From Aquisalimonas sp. (GTDB taxonomy: Bacteria; Pseudomonadota; Gammaproteobacteria; Nitrococcales; Aquisalimonadaceae), in contig NZ_SKOG01000011.1 of assembly GCF_007120195.1 (NCBI RefSeq), positions 1-62,927 on the forward strand: a stretch of 62,927 bases of DNA. Reading direction: 5' to 3'. The position numbers and the translations under genes were made by a program. The notes beneath the pieces are model-generated. The model saw only the letters and a list, made by a program, of their open reading frames with translations, made no database searches and was not told where the DNA came from. Position 1 is the first letter of the stretch. The number at the start of each line of letters is the position of its first letter. Below are positions 34,355 through 44,728 of the stretch, piece by piece.

Positions 34355-35017
34355 ATGCATGTGACACAGCGAGGCTTGATCGGGTTGCGTCGCTGCGCGC
34401 CTGTTTTCAAAGCAGACGGTCCCGGGGGTGCAGGCAAACCGCTGGCAGTGGTTATGGCGCTCACCGTCGCGTTGTTGCTGACGGCCTGTTCCGATGGCGC
34501 CGAGTGGCGGACCAAGGGCCTGGAGGCCGATTTCCCCGAACTTGCCTTCGAGCTGATCGCGGACACAGGCGGCGACTTCACCGAGACCCAGTTGGAGGGT
34601 ACTGTGACACTGCTGTTTTTCGGCTTCACCTCCTGCCCGGATGCATGCCCTACCACCATGGCCAGGCTGCGTGCGGTGATCGGGGAGCTGCCGGAGTCCA
34701 AGCAGGACGAGCTCAAGGTCCTCTTTGTCAGCGTCGATCCGGCGCGGGATGATCCAGAGCGCCTGGCGGCGTACACGCGCCATTACGGGCCCCAGTTCAT
34801 CGGCGCCACCCATGATCTGGAGCGCGTGACGAAACTCGCCAACCGTTACGGCTCAAGTTTCGAGCATGGCCGCGAGCAGGGCGGCGCTGAGTATCCTGTC
34901 GTCCACGGCAGCACCGTGCTGGCGTTCGATCGTGAGGGTCGGGCGCGTCTGCTAATCCGCTCCCAGGACAGCATCGAGGCGATCGTCCATGACCTCCGCA
35001 AGCTCCTCGCCGCCTAA
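34355..35017 (+). CDS. SCO1/SenC-family copper chaperone lipoprotein
   Basis: A 220-residue protein: signal peptide with lipobox (LLLTAC, Cys about residue 46), then a thioredoxin fold with the copper motif FTSCPDACPTTM (about 90-101), the segment FVSVDPARDDP and a conserved histidine in VVHGSTVLAFD. SCO proteins deliver copper to CuA of cytochrome oxidase or act as thiol reductants. No oxidase genes are nearby. GGGGGA precedes the ATG. Confidence 0.92.
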   Translation: MHVTQRGLIGLRRCAPVFKADGPGGAGKPLAVVMALTVALLLTACSDGAEWRTKGLEADFPELAFELIADTGGDFTETQLEGTVTLLFFGFTSCPDACPTTMARLRAVIGELPESKQDELKVLFVSVDPARDDPERLAAYTRHYGPQFIGATHDLERVTKLANRYGSSFEHGREQGGAEYPVVHGSTVLAFDREGRARLLIRSQDSIEAIVHDLRKLLAA

Positions 35018-35423
35018 GCCGCACGCAGAGCCTCGCCCGGGCGGCCCGGGTGGTTTATTGAGTCTCAAGCTCAGGTGCTGGGGGCTTGCCGGCCTGGTCC
35101 TGACGGTCTTCCTGCTTGGCTACGGGGCCACGCTGGCGCTTGTGCTCCATCAGGCCGCCTTCGCAACGTCCCCCGGGGATAGGCTGCTCGTTGCGTTTGC
35201 TCCGGGCACTGGCACTCCGGCGGTGCTGGAGCAATTGGGCGCCGCGGGTGCGGTTCACCACGGTGCGGCAGGCATGCCCGGGTTTCATCAGGCCGAGATC
35301 ATCGACGCGGGAGCGGCGGAGAATCTGTCCCGCGTGGCTTGGGTTATGCGCGTCCCGGGGCGCCCAGCCCTTGCGAGTTGTTTTAACATCGACTTGTCAG
35401 CTCAGCGCAGGGACCGCTCGTGA
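34989..35423 (+). CDS. Unknown protein with one membrane helix
   Basis: A 144-residue protein overlapping the end of the SCO gene by 29 bases. A Pro/Ser-rich cytoplasmic start is followed by a single helix (WGLAGLVLTVFLLGYGATLA, about 31-50) and a periplasmic Gly/Ala-rich part with several histidines (GAVHHGAAGMPGFHQAEIID). I do not recognise it. Histidines beside a SCO gene might hint at metal handling, a weak inference. Confidence 0.6.
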   Translation: MTSASSSPPKPHAEPRPGGPGGLLSLKLRCWGLAGLVLTVFLLGYGATLALVLHQAAFATSPGDRLLVAFAPGTGTPAVLEQLGAAGAVHHGAAGMPGFHQAEIIDAGAAENLSRVAWVMRVPGRPALASCFNIDLSAQRRDRS

Positions 35424-35800
35424 TCGGCCGGTTTGCTGCGCCTGGTCCGGTCCCCACGCTTCGGCCCGAGATCGCCGCGGGCATGGTCCTCGTCGGTGTC
35501 ATGTCTGGGATGGTGGCGCTCGGAGCCGGCTTCCTGTGGCTCGGCATGACGGGGCTGGTATTGATCGGCCTGGGTGTGGGGTTCACCGGCGGCCTGCGCC
35601 ACCGCGTCGTTGCGGCCGCACTGATCTGGCTTGTGGCCACGGCACTCGCCATCGTCGGTGCGGCGTTCGGGCGCATCGGTTTCGAAATCACCGCCCCAGT
35701 CGTGGTGAGCGCGATTTTCGTCGCCCTGGGGCAGATCGTCGGTGTAGTCACCGCGGTCGTCTCCGCACGATATATGGTCATCACCAGGGATGTGAACTAG
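35420..35800 (+). CDS. Unknown small membrane protein, four helices
   Basis: 126 residues starting at a GTG that overlaps the previous stop (GTGA). About four hydrophobic helices, e.g. MVLVGVMSGMVALGAGFLWL and VVVSAIFVALGQIVGVVTAV. No family recognised. The four-base overlap and shared direction place it in the SCO operon. Confidence 0.65.
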   Translation: MIGRFAAPGPVPTLRPEIAAGMVLVGVMSGMVALGAGFLWLGMTGLVLIGLGVGFTGGLRHRVVAAALIWLVATALAIVGAAFGRIGFEITAPVVVSAIFVALGQIVGVVTAVVSARYMVITRDVN

Positions 35801-35910
35801 GTTTAGGGAAGCGCTGATTGATTCGTTTGGCGATGAACCGATAAACAAGGCGCTTTACTAAAACAAGCCGCCCTTCCATGGGACCGACGGCCGCGCAAAA
35901 CGGGTGATGC

Positions 35911-37254
35911 ATGACAAAGCTAATCCACGAACAATGGTCATCCCAGATGGTCTTCATTCTGGCCGCGACAGGGTCCGCAGTCGGCCTGGGGAACATCTGG
36001 CGTTTTTCCTACATGGTCGGCGAAAGTGGGGGCGCCGCGTTTGTGCTCCTTTATCTCGGCTGTGTGCTGCTGATCGGCATGCCGGTACTGCTCGCCGAGT
36101 GGATACTCGGCAGGCGTGGCCAGAGCAATCCGATCAATACCATGGCCAAGCTGGCCCGCGAAGGCGGCCGCACGCAGGCCTGGATACTGATCGGGCTGAG
36201 TGGGATCTTGGCGGCCTTTCTCATCCTCTCCTTCTACAGCGTAATCGGTGGCTGGTCGCTCGCCTATATCTTGAGTACGGTAACCGGAACCTTCACCGAC
36301 CAGGACGCCGAGGCGGTCGGTGAGCACTTCAATTCGCTCCTGGGCAGCCCCGGTGTGCTGCTGTTGTGGCATACGGCCTTTATGGTGCTCGTGGTCGGGA
36401 TCGTCGCTCGAGGCGTCACCAAGGGCCTCGAGGCCGCGGTCCGCACCCTGATGCCCGCCTTGGTCATCCTTTTGGCGCTGTTAGTGGTCTATGGCATGAC
36501 GACTGGCCATTTCGGCGAAGCCTTGCGCTTCATGTTCAGTCCTGACTGGGGTGCGGTCACGGGCGAGGTGGTGATCGCCGCCATGGGGCAGGCCTTCTTC
36601 ACCCTCTCCCTGGGCATGGGCATCATGATGGCCTACGGCTCCTATCTCGGTAGGGATGTGAAGTTGGTGAGTACGGCGGGCACCGTGATCGTCCTGGACA
36701 CGGTTGTTGCCCTGCTGGCTGGTATGGCGATCTTCCCCATTGTCTTCTTGCATGGGCTCAGCCCTGGTGAAGGGCCGGGGTTGATCTTCGTAACGCTGCC
36801 GATTGCGTTCGGCAACATCACCGGCGGCGTGATCCTGGGGCTGATTTTCTTCCTGCTTTTGACCTTTGCCGCCTTAACCTCGGCCATTTCCCTGCTGGAG
36901 CCGGTCGTGGAGTTCGTCCAGGAACGCAGCCCGTTTTCCAGGGTGTGGTCGACGGTGGCGGCCGCCATCTGTATTTGGGCGCTGGGTATCGCGGCCCTGA
37001 TGTCGTTCAATGTCTGGGATTTCCCGATCCTGTTCGGGCTCAATGTCTTTGATCTGCTTGACACCTTCACCAGCAGGTTCTTGCTGCCGCTGACCGGTCT
37101 TGGTGCGGTCGTCTTCGCTGCCTGGTTCCTGGATCGCGAGAGTGTCCGCCAGGAACTGGCGATGGGCACTACAGGCACTATGCTGTGGAATGTTGTGGCG
37201 CGCTTTGTTGCGCCAATCGGCGTGGTGATCGTGTTTGTTAGCGCTTTCTTGTAA
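35911..37254 (+). CDS. Sodium-dependent transporter, NSS (LeuT) family
   Basis: A 447-residue secondary transporter with about 11 helices. The signature ATGSAVGLGNIWRFSYM (helix 1, sodium and substrate site), GGAAFVLLYLGCVLLIGMP (helix 2) and FYSVIGGWSLAYIL (helix 3) are clear. NSS members import amino acids with Na+. It converges on the leucine dehydrogenase gene, so branched-chain amino-acid uptake is plausible but unproven. Confidence 0.92.
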   Translation: MTKLIHEQWSSQMVFILAATGSAVGLGNIWRFSYMVGESGGAAFVLLYLGCVLLIGMPVLLAEWILGRRGQSNPINTMAKLAREGGRTQAWILIGLSGILAAFLILSFYSVIGGWSLAYILSTVTGTFTDQDAEAVGEHFNSLLGSPGVLLLWHTAFMVLVVGIVARGVTKGLEAAVRTLMPALVILLALLVVYGMTTGHFGEALRFMFSPDWGAVTGEVVIAAMGQAFFTLSLGMGIMMAYGSYLGRDVKLVSTAGTVIVLDTVVALLAGMAIFPIVFLHGLSPGEGPGLIFVTLPIAFGNITGGVILGLIFFLLLTFAALTSAISLLEPVVEFVQERSPFSRVWSTVAAAICIWALGIAALMSFNVWDFPILFGLNVFDLLDTFTSRFLLPLTGLGAVVFAAWFLDRESVRQELAMGTTGTMLWNVVARFVAPIGVVIVFVSAFL

Positions 37255-37264
37255 CGCGCCCGAG

Positions 37265-37305
37265 GGTGTGGCGGCAGGCGCCTTGGGCAGGGCCGCCGCC
37301 ACACC
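37265..37305. terminator. Hairpin between convergent genes
   Basis: An 11-bp perfect stem (GGTGTGGCGGC / GCCGCCACACC) with a 19-base loop between the transporter and leucine dehydrogenase stops. A mild T-rich stretch follows on the plus strand (TTTCTATTT, 37311-37319). Likely a shared terminator. Confidence 0.6.
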
Positions 37306-37313
37306 GGTCATTT

Positions 37314-38366
37314 CTATTTGCGAAAGCGTTCTTCCGCGACGCCATCGGCGACAATGTTGGTCGGTAACTGTGCGGCCTCGGAGCGCTCGAAGATTTCCAT
37401 CAGGGTGTCGTAAATACCCTCGACGTGCTTGATCATCTTGTCCCGGTCATAACCGATGCGCTCATAGGAAACATCGATAATGCCGCCGGCATTGATGACG
37501 TAATCGGGGGCGTAGAGGATGCCCCGTTTCATCAGCTCCTCCCCGTGGCGCATCTCGGCAAGCTGGTTGTTGGCAGACCCAGCGACGACCTTCGCCCGTA
37601 GCTGGGCGAGCGTGCTGTCATTGATGGCCGAGCCCAGGGCGCAGGGGGCAAAGACATCAACATCCTGGCCGTATATCGCATCCCTGTCCACTGCGTTGGC
37701 GCCCAGGTTTTCAACGGCACGCTGGACCTGGTCGTCATAGATGTCCGTCACCCAAAGCTTGGCGCCGGCTTCGTGCAAGAGTTTGGCGAGACGGTAGCCG
37801 ACGTTTCCCATACCCTGAACGGCGACTTTCAGCCCCGTCAGATCATCGCGCCCGAGGCGGTACTTGACGGCCGCGCGCAAGCCGATGAAGGTGCCATAGG
37901 CCGTGGCGGGTGAAGGGTCGCCGCTGCGCACCTGGTCCTCGTCGGTTGGTTTTTCGAGAATCCCGGCCACATAGGAGGTTTCCTGATTCATGACCTTAAT
38001 GTCTTCGACCGAGGTGCCCGAATCCTCGGCGCCGATATAACGGCCGTTCAGGGTGTCGATAAAGCGCCCCATGGCCCGCAGCAAGGCTTCATTCTTGTCG
38101 GCACGGGGGTTGCCGATGATCACCGACTTGCCTCCGCCCAGGGGTAGGTTGGAGATCGCGGATTTGTAGGTCATGCCCCGGGACAGGCGCAGGACGTCCT
38201 GCAAAGCCTCCTCCTCCGTGGGGTAGGGCCACATGCGGCAACCGCCCAGGGAGGGGCCCCGATTGGTGTTGTGGATGGCGATGATGGCCTTGAGGCCCAC
38301 TGAAGGGTCGCAGCAAAACACCACCTGTTCGTGATCGTCGAAATCCCGAGTGGTAAACACGGTCAT
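37314..38366 (-). CDS. Leucine (Glu/Leu/Phe/Val-type) dehydrogenase
   Basis: A 350-residue NAD-dependent deaminase of branched-chain amino acids. Glycine-rich substrate loop [13 protein letters not shown] with the catalytic Lys (about 81-93), Asp in GAEDSGTS, and Rossmann site [17 protein letters not shown] (about 180-196). Length and motifs fit leucine dehydrogenases rather than hexameric glutamate dehydrogenases. ATG 38366 with GAGGAGAAG upstream. Last gene of the minus-strand catabolic operon; gap to lpd 70 bases. Confidence 0.92.
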   Translation of the reverse strand: MTVFTTRDFDDHEQVVFCCDPSVGLKAIIAIHNTNRGPSLGGCRMWPYPTEEEALQDVLRLSRGMTYKSAISNLPLGGGKSVIIGNPRADKNEALLRAMGRFIDTLNGRYIGAEDSGTSVEDIKVMNQETSYVAGILEKPTDEDQVRSGDPSPATAYGTFIGLRAAVKYRLGRDDLTGLKVAVQGMGNVGYRLAKLLHEAGAKLWVTDIYDDQVQRAVENLGANAVDRDAIYGQDVDVFAPCALGSAINDSTLAQLRAKVVAGSANNQLAEMRHGEELMKRGILYAPDYVINAGGIIDVSYERIGYDRDKMIKHVEGIYDTLMEIFERSEAAQLPTNIVADGVAEERFRK

Positions 38367-38436
38367 GAGTCTTCTCCTCGGCAATGCTTGCAGAGTCTGA
38401 TGGCATCGACACCAGCGCACCGCAACCTGACCGGAG

Positions 38437-39867
38437 CTATCGATTGACGCCGTGGATTGCCTTCTTGTCCACGGCCAGGGCGGCCTCGTGGGTCACCTCG
38501 GCCAGAGCCGGGTGGGCATGAATAGTCAGCTGAACATCCTCCGCACTGGCACGGAATTCCAGCGCCATCACTGCCTCCGCGATGAGCTCCGAGGCCATCG
38601 GTCCAACGATATGGACGCCCAGTATTTCGTCGCTCTCCTGGTGGGCGAGCATCTTCACCATCCCTGAGGCCTGATTCATTGCCTGGGCGCGGCCATTGGC
38701 TGCAAAGCCGAAACTGCCTGTCTTATAAGGCACGTCCGCGTCCTTGAGCTGTTCTTCGGTCTTGCCAACCCAGGCGACTTCCGGTGCCGTATAGATGATC
38801 GACGGGATGGCATCATGGTTCATCTCGGCGGTTTTGCCGGCGATGAGGTCCGCAACCACAACCCCCTCTTCCGACGCCTTGTGTGCAAGCATCAACCCGC
38901 GCACGCAATCACCGACCGCCCAGACATTCCGGCGCCCGGTGCGATTCTCATCGTCCACCGTGATGAAGCCTCTCGCGTCGATTTCCACGCCGCAGCCATC
39001 TTCCAGCAGACCCTCGGTGTAGGGCCGACGGCCCACGGAGACCAACAGCTTGTCGAAAGTCGCCTCGTGCTTGCCTTGCTTGTCTTCGTAGACAATGCTG
39101 ACGTCATTCCCGCCGGCCTTGGCATCCACCAGCTTCGCACCCAGCTTGATATCAAGGCCTTGATTCTTGAACTGCCGCAGGGCGTCCTTGGCAATCTGCT
39201 GGTCTGCCATGAACAGGAACTGGTCCTGGGCTTCGATCATGGTGACCTCCGAGCCCAGGCGGCTCCAGACACTCCCCATTTCCAGGCCGATCACCCCGGC
39301 GCCAATCACGCCAAGGCGCTTGGGTACCTCATCGAACTCCAGGGCATCCCAGGAATCCACAATGCGCTTGCCATCGAACCTTGCAAACGGCAGTTCCACG
39401 GGCGTGGAGCCGGTGGCGAGGATCACGTGCCGAGCCTCGAGCTGCTCAGCTGTGCCACCGCCCGCAGGCGTAACCTCGACCTTGCCGTCCTTGAGAAGAC
39501 GACCGGTACCCGGAATTCCCTCGATCTTATTCGCCTTGAATAGCTGGGTGATGCCACCGGTGAACTGCTTGGTGATACCGGCCTTGCGCTCGAGCATTGT
39601 CGCCAAATCGAGCCCTGGCTTGCCGACCTTGATGCCATGGTGATCAAACTCGTGCCCGGCCCGGTAATAGAGTTCGGAAGACTCGAGCATCGCTTTCGAG
39701 GGGATACATCCGGCGTTCAGACACGTGCCCCCGAAGGCATGGGACCCATCGCGATTGCTCCAGTTATCCACGCAGGCTGTTTTGAGACCGTTCTGCGCCG
39801 CGCGGATTGCTGCCACATATCCACCGGGACCACCGCCAATGACCACGACGTCGAAGGCCTTGCTCAT
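38437..39867 (-). CDS. lpdA: Dihydrolipoyl dehydrogenase (E3)
   Basis: A 476-residue flavoprotein: FAD site [15 protein letters not shown], redox disulfide [14 protein letters not shown] (about 43-56), NAD site [16 protein letters not shown], and the C-terminal His-Glu in [13 protein letters not shown]. It reoxidises the lipoyl groups of E2. Being between leucine dehydrogenase and methylcrotonyl-CoA carboxylase, and opposite the E1/E2 genes, it probably serves the branched-chain complex. Confidence 0.95.
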   Translation of the reverse strand: MSKAFDVVVIGGGPGGYVAAIRAAQNGLKTACVDNWSNRDGSHAFGGTCLNAGCIPSKAMLESSELYYRAGHEFDHHGIKVGKPGLDLATMLERKAGITKQFTGGITQLFKANKIEGIPGTGRLLKDGKVEVTPAGGGTAEQLEARHVILATGSTPVELPFARFDGKRIVDSWDALEFDEVPKRLGVIGAGVIGLEMGSVWSRLGSEVTMIEAQDQFLFMADQQIAKDALRQFKNQGLDIKLGAKLVDAKAGGNDVSIVYEDKQGKHEATFDKLLVSVGRRPYTEGLLEDGCGVEIDARGFITVDDENRTGRRNVWAVGDCVRGLMLAHKASEEGVVVADLIAGKTAEMNHDAIPSIIYTAPEVAWVGKTEEQLKDADVPYKTGSFGFAANGRAQAMNQASGMVKMLAHQESDEILGVHIVGPMASELIAEAVMALEFRASAEDVQLTIHAHPALAEVTHEAALAVDKKAIHGVNR

Positions 39868-39935
39868 GAATACCCCCAGGCGGACCTTATCTGACAACCA
39901 TAGGCAAGCAGCTCGCGGATGGGCATTGACATGGG

Positions 39936-41936
39936 CTAATCCTCCGCGGCAATGGCGAGCAGCACTGAGCCTTCGGAGACCTGATCGCCTGTGCGGTAGT
40001 TGACGTTTTCCACACGCCCGGGGGCGAAAGCGCGGATGGTGTGTTCCATCTTCATGGCCTCGAGGACCATTAGCGGGGCCCCTTCGTCGACATGGTCGCC
40101 TTCTGCGACCAGGACGGCGAGCACGGTGCCCGGCATGGGGGCGGTGAGGCTGCCTTCGCGGATCTCGTCGGCCATGCCGACGGTCAGGGGGTCGTGGATG
40201 ACCAGCTCGCGCGCGTCGTCGCCCACCGAGACGCTCAGGCGGTCGCCGGCCTGCAGCGCCAGGGCGTCCATGTGCACACCGTCGAGTACCCCGCGCAGGC
40301 GGCCATCGGCGTAAAGCGTGCCGTTGGCGCGCACGGTGCCCCCGGGGAGCTCGAGCAGGAAGCAGTCCTTGCGGTAATGGGCGACCACGGTGAGGTCCTG
40401 CTCACCATCGAGAAAATGCAGCACGTGGTGGTTGTCGCTGTTGGGCTGCCAGCCGTCGGTGCTGTGCCACGGTGACCAGGGGTCGGCAGAGCCCTGCGCT
40501 CGCGCGGCGGCGTCCTGATCGACGCTGAGCAGCTCGAAGAGTGCCGCGGCGGCCAGAAGCCGGTCGGAGACCGGCGTAGGCGCGGGGAACAGGGCCTCCC
40601 GGTGGCTGTCGATAAAGCTCGTATCCACACCGCCTGCCATGAAGGCCGGATGCGCGGCGATACGCTCGAGAAAGCGCGTGTTGGTGGTGGTCCCGGCCAC
40701 GGTCCAGGCCTGCAGGGCACGACGCAGCCGCTGCAGCGCCGCCGCGCGGTCCCTGTCCCAGACCACCAGCTTGGCGATCATGGGATCGTAGTGCATCGAG
40801 ATGGTATCGCCTTCCCGAATGCCCGTGTCGATGCGAACGTGGCGGCTCTCGGCGGGCATGCGCAGCCGGCTCACGGTGCCAATCGCCGGCAGAAAGTCCC
40901 GGTCCGGGTCCTCGGCATAGATGCGCGCCTCGAAGGCGTGCCCGGTGAACGTCAACGCCTCCTGGGAGCGAGGCAGCGGGGTGCCCGCGGCGATGTCGAG
41001 CTGCCAGGCCACCAGGTCTTCGCCAGTGATCATCTCGGTGACGGGGTGCTCGACCTGCAGCCGGGTGTTCATCTCCATGAAGAAGAACTCCCCCTGGGCG
41101 TCCATGATGAACTCCACTGTCCCCGCACCGACGTAGCCGATCGCCCGCGCCGCCGCCACCGCCGCTTCGCCCATGGCCTGGCGCTGCGCCTCGCCCAACC
41201 CCGGGGCGGGGGCTTCCTCGATCACCTTCTGGTGCCGGCGCTGCACCGAGCAGTCGCGCTCGAACAAATGCACCACGTTGCCGTGGCGATCGGCAAAGAC
41301 TTGCATCTCCACGTGGCGCGGCTGCAGCAGGTATTTCTCCAGCAGCATGGTGTCATCGCCAAAGCTCGCCTGGGACTCGCGGCGGGCGCTGCGCAGCGCC
41401 TCCTCGAAGTCCTGCGGTGCATCCACGCGCCGCATGCCCTTGCCGCCGCCGCCGGCGGAGGCCTTGATGAGCACCGGGTAGCCGATCTCCTCGGCGACTC
41501 CGGCGAGGTGCTCGAGGCTTTGATCCTCGCCGTGGTAACCGGGCACCAGCGGCACCCCGGCCTCGGCCATGATGGTCTTTGCCGCGCTCTTGGAGCCCAT
41601 GGCGCGGATTGCGGCCGCCGGCGGTCCAATGAAACGAATCCCGGCCTGCTCGCACGCCTCGGCGAAGTCGGCATTCTCGGAGAGAAATCCGTAGCCCGGG
41701 TGGATTGCCTCGGCGCCGCTGCGCCGGGCGACGTCGAGAATCCGTTCGGTGTTCAGATAGCTTTCCCGCGCCGGGGCCGCACCGATGGGCCAAGCCTGAT
41801 CACAGGCGTGGACATGGGCCGCGTCGGCATCCGCCTCGGAGTACACGGCCACGCTACGAACGCCCATGGCGCGGCAAGTGCGCGCGATGCGACAGGCAAT
41901 CTCACCGCGATTGGCGATCAGTACAGTCCCGAGCAT
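39936..41936 (-). CDS. liuD: Methylcrotonyl-CoA carboxylase alpha (biotin) subunit
   Basis: A 666-residue acyl-CoA carboxylase alpha chain: biotin carboxylase (about 1-450) with the ATP loop KASAGGGGKGMRRV, a linker domain, and a C-terminal biotinyl domain with EAMKMEH (biotinyl Lys about 629). Pairing with a carboxyltransferase gene and a methylglutaconyl-CoA hydratase gene identifies the substrate as 3-methylcrotonyl-CoA rather than propionyl-CoA. Six bases separate it from the hydratase stop. Confidence 0.92.
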   Translation of the reverse strand: MLGTVLIANRGEIACRIARTCRAMGVRSVAVYSEADADAAHVHACDQAWPIGAAPARESYLNTERILDVARRSGAEAIHPGYGFLSENADFAEACEQAGIRFIGPPAAAIRAMGSKSAAKTIMAEAGVPLVPGYHGEDQSLEHLAGVAEEIGYPVLIKASAGGGGKGMRRVDAPQDFEEALRSARRESQASFGDDTMLLEKYLLQPRHVEMQVFADRHGNVVHLFERDCSVQRRHQKVIEEAPAPGLGEAQRQAMGEAAVAAARAIGYVGAGTVEFIMDAQGEFFFMEMNTRLQVEHPVTEMITGEDLVAWQLDIAAGTPLPRSQEALTFTGHAFEARIYAEDPDRDFLPAIGTVSRLRMPAESRHVRIDTGIREGDTISMHYDPMIAKLVVWDRDRAAALQRLRRALQAWTVAGTTTNTRFLERIAAHPAFMAGGVDTSFIDSHREALFPAPTPVSDRLLAAAALFELLSVDQDAAARAQGSADPWSPWHSTDGWQPNSDNHHVLHFLDGEQDLTVVAHYRKDCFLLELPGGTVRANGTLYADGRLRGVLDGVHMDALALQAGDRLSVSVGDDARELVIHDPLTVGMADEIREGSLTAPMPGTVLAVLVAEGDHVDEGAPLMVLEAMKMEHTIRAFAPGRVENVNYRTGDQVSEGSVLLAIAAED

Positions 41937-41942
41937 CCGCTG

Positions 41943-42734
41943 TCATTCCTCCAACCAGGCCGGTTTGCGCTTTTCCAAAAAGGCGCTAAGACCCTCCTGG
42001 CCCTCGGCGCCAACCCGCACCGCGGCAATCCGCTGCGCGGTGTCTTGAATCATGGCTCGGTCTATCGGGCCGCGGCCGACCCGCCGGGCGAGATCCTTGG
42101 AGGCCGCCATCGCCTCGGGGCCGTTGCCCCGCATCTGCTTGAGCAGCGTCGCGATGCGCGCGTCCAGCCCTTCGGCCGGCACCTGTTCATGCACCAGGCC
42201 GATGCGCACAGCTTCGCTGGCGTCGAAGCGCTCCGCGGTGACGAAGTACCGCCGTGCCTGTTGCTCGCCCATGGCCTTGACCACATACGGGGAGATGGCC
42301 GCCGGGATCAGGCCCAGCTTCACCTCCGACAGACAGAAGGTGGCCGTGTCCGCCGCGATGGCGATGTCGCAGCACGCGACCAGGCCCACGCCGCCGCCGA
42401 AGGCAGCGCCGTGGACCCGGGCGACGGTCGGCTTGGCCAGGCCGTCGAGGGTTTCCATGAGCTCGGCCAGGGCCAGGGCATCGGCCTCGTTCTGCGCGCG
42501 GGTATACCCCGCCATGCGCTGCATCCAGGTCAGGTCGGCCCCGGCGGAGAAGCTCTTGCCGCGCCCGGCGAGGATCACCACGTGGACCGCCTCGTCGCCT
42601 TCCAGCGCGCGCAGGACACGTGTCAGCTCGCCGATAAAGACATCGTCAAAGGCATTGTGGCGCTCCGGGCGATTGAGGGTCACGGTGGCCACGCCGCCGT
42701 CGCGTTGGGTGACAATCGCCGCTTCGTCGTTCAT
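41943..42734 (-). CDS. liuC: Methylglutaconyl-CoA hydratase (enoyl-CoA hydratase family)
   Basis: A 263-residue crotonase: TVTLNRPERHNAFDD, the oxyanion loop AGRGKSFSAGADLTWMQRM (about 54-72), and VHGAAFGGGVGLVACCDIAI (about 104-123). The ADLTWMQRM segment is typical of the liuC branch. It hydrates 3-methylglutaconyl-CoA to HMG-CoA. The gene lies between the two carboxylase subunits as in the liu operons of Pseudomonas. Confidence 0.9.
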   Translation of the reverse strand: MNDEAAIVTQRDGGVATVTLNRPERHNAFDDVFIGELTRVLRALEGDEAVHVVILAGRGKSFSAGADLTWMQRMAGYTRAQNEADALALAELMETLDGLAKPTVARVHGAAFGGGVGLVACCDIAIAADTATFCLSEVKLGLIPAAISPYVVKAMGEQQARRYFVTAERFDASEAVRIGLVHEQVPAEGLDARIATLLKQMRGNGPEAMAASKDLARRVGRGPIDRAMIQDTAQRIAAVRVGAEGQEGLSAFLEKRKPAWLEE

Positions 42735-42752
42735 GGGCGCGGGTCTCCCGGG

Positions 42753-44360
42753 TTACATGCGGAAAACGCCAAAGCGCGTGGGTTGCGCCGGTGCGTTCTG
42801 GCTCGCGGAAATCCCCAACCCCAGCACCATGCGGGTGTCCGCCGGATCGATGACGCCGTCGTCCCACAGCCGCGCGGTGGCGTAGTAGGGGTGGCCCTGA
42901 TGCTCGTACTGCGCGCGGATGGGCGCCTTGAACGCCTCTTCATCCTCCGTGCTCCAGCGCTCGCCCTTGCGCTCAAACCCGTCCCGGCGGACCTGCGCCA
43001 TGACGTTCGCCGCCTGCTCGCCACCCATCACGGAGATGCGCGCGTTGGGCCACATCCACAGCAACCGCGGCGAGTAGGCCCGGCCGCACATGCCGTAGTT
43101 GCCAGCGCCGAAGCTGCCGCCGATGATCACCGTGAACTTGGGCACCGCCGCGCAGGCCACGGAGGTGACCATCTTGGCGCCGTCCTTGGCGATGCCACCG
43201 GACTCGTACTTGCTGCCGACCATAAAGCCGGTGATGTTCTGCAAAAACACCAGCGGAATGCCGCGTTGGCTGCACAGTTCCACGAAGTGGGCGCCCTTGA
43301 GCGCGGACTCGGAGAACAGCACCCCATTGTTGGCGATGATACCCACGGGGTAGCCGAAGATGTGTGCGAAGCCGCAGATCAGCGTGGTGCCGTAGAGCGC
43401 CTTGAACTCCTCGAACTCCGAGGCGTCGACAATGCGGGCGATGACCTCGCGCACGTCAAAGGGTTTGCGCAGATCGGCGGGCACGGCGCCGTGGAGTTCA
43501 TCGGGGTCGTACAGCGGCTCCCGCGGCTCGCGGAGCTCCAGCGCCACGTGTTTGGTGGTGTTGAGGTGCTCGACGCTCCGGCGCACCAGCCCCAGGGCGT
43601 GGGCGTCGTTGAGGGCGTAGTGGTCGGTCACCCCGGAGACCCGCGAGTGCACGTCGGCGCCACCCAGGTCCTCTGCGGTGACCACCTCACCGGTGGCTGC
43701 TTTTACCAGCGGCGGGCCGGCCAGGAAGATCGTCCCCTGCTCCTTGACGATGATGCTCTCCTCGGCCATCGCCGGCACGTAAGCCCCGCCCGCGGTGCAC
43801 GAACCCATGACCACGGCAATCTGCGGAATGCCGGCAGCCGACATGTGCGCCTGGTTGTAGAAAATGCGCCCAAAATGCTCCTTGTCTGGAAAGACCTTGT
43901 CCTGGTTGGGCAGGTTGGCGCCGCCGGAGTCCACCAGATAAATGCATGCCAGGTGGTTCTCCGCGGCGATTTCCTGGGCGCGCAGATGCTTTTTCACCGT
44001 CTCGGGGTAGTAGGTGCCGCCTTTGACCGTGGCGTCGTTGGCGACGATCATGCACTCGCGCCCGCTCACCCGGCCGATACCGGTGATAATCCCCGCCGAG
44101 GGCACCTCGTCGTCGTACATGCCGGTGGCGGCGAGTTGCGAGAGCTCGAGAAACGGCGAGCCCACGTCCAGGAGCACGCGGATGCGGTCCCGCGGCAGCA
44201 GCTTGCCGCGCTCGGTATGGCGCCGCTGCGCGGTCTCACCTCCACCACGCTTGGCCCGCTCGACGCGGGCGCGCAAATCGGTGACCAGCGCCCCCATGGC
44301 CTCGCGATTGGCCTGAAACTCCTCGGAGCGAGGGTCGACGCGCGATTTCAGCACGCTCAT
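42753..44360 (-). CDS. liuB: Methylcrotonyl-CoA carboxylase beta subunit
   Basis: A 535-residue carboxyltransferase: start [20 protein letters not shown] typical of MCC beta; the CoA-binding region [32 protein letters not shown], and [20 protein letters not shown] (about 456-475). ATG 44360 has GAGGA upstream. First gene of the operon liuB-liuC-liuD-lpdA-leucine dehydrogenase. The usual neighbours isovaleryl-CoA dehydrogenase (liuA), LiuR regulator and HMG-CoA lyase are not here. Confidence 0.93.
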   Translation of the reverse strand: MSVLKSRVDPRSEEFQANREAMGALVTDLRARVERAKRGGGETAQRRHTERGKLLPRDRIRVLLDVGSPFLELSQLAATGMYDDEVPSAGIITGIGRVSGRECMIVANDATVKGGTYYPETVKKHLRAQEIAAENHLACIYLVDSGGANLPNQDKVFPDKEHFGRIFYNQAHMSAAGIPQIAVVMGSCTAGGAYVPAMAEESIIVKEQGTIFLAGPPLVKAATGEVVTAEDLGGADVHSRVSGVTDHYALNDAHALGLVRRSVEHLNTTKHVALELREPREPLYDPDELHGAVPADLRKPFDVREVIARIVDASEFEEFKALYGTTLICGFAHIFGYPVGIIANNGVLFSESALKGAHFVELCSQRGIPLVFLQNITGFMVGSKYESGGIAKDGAKMVTSVACAAVPKFTVIIGGSFGAGNYGMCGRAYSPRLLWMWPNARISVMGGEQAANVMAQVRRDGFERKGERWSTEDEEAFKAPIRAQYEHQGHPYYATARLWDDGVIDPADTRMVLGLGISASQNAPAQPTRFGVFRM

Positions 44361-44728
44361 GCTATCCGTCCTCGTGCGCTCGCGGTGTGACAGCTCCACC
44401 GGGGCCCCCAGCACGCCGGGCCGCTGTTGCCCGCTGGTTTTTACCCCGGCGCGCAAAAGCGTAGCACAGCCGTCGGAGTTCGCCATGGAACCGGGCGTAG
44501 AACTTACGGATCACCCGGTTTTCACGCGTATCTCCAGCTGCTTGACGCAGGTTGGCATGGGCCGGCGTTTCGATGCTTTTATGGTTTAAGGCAGCATGAA
44601 CCAACACTAACGATTGGCGCGACGCGCGTCGAAAACCCCCGGGAACTGACCTACATTTGGTGTAGCCTCCGTCTTTGTCTAACCGGAGTGTGTATCTCCC
44701 GCAGACCGCGATATCCAGGAAGGCGACC
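44361..44728. promoter_or_regulatory. Divergent control region of the branched-chain operons
   Basis: 368 bases between liuB (minus) and the E1 alpha gene (plus). It contains a 12-bp perfect palindrome CGACGCGCGTCG (44620-44631) and the dyad TACATTTGGTGTA further toward E1 alpha, both reasonable operator shapes. No matched sigma70 promoter stood out and no credible ORF. Confidence 0.45.

Noticed and set aside
35801-35910. Sequence starting GGGAAGCGCTGATTGATT as an insertion-sequence end
   Set aside because: It resembles some IS termini in feel, but there is no matching inverted end or transposase, and it is just the leader of the transporter gene.
40602-44390. A very long open frame (over 1200 codons) on the plus strand
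   Set aside because: It is entirely antisense to the three liu genes, which have clear motifs and ribosome sites. High third-position GC creates such mirror frames; its protein is His/Arg/Gly-rich and without domains.
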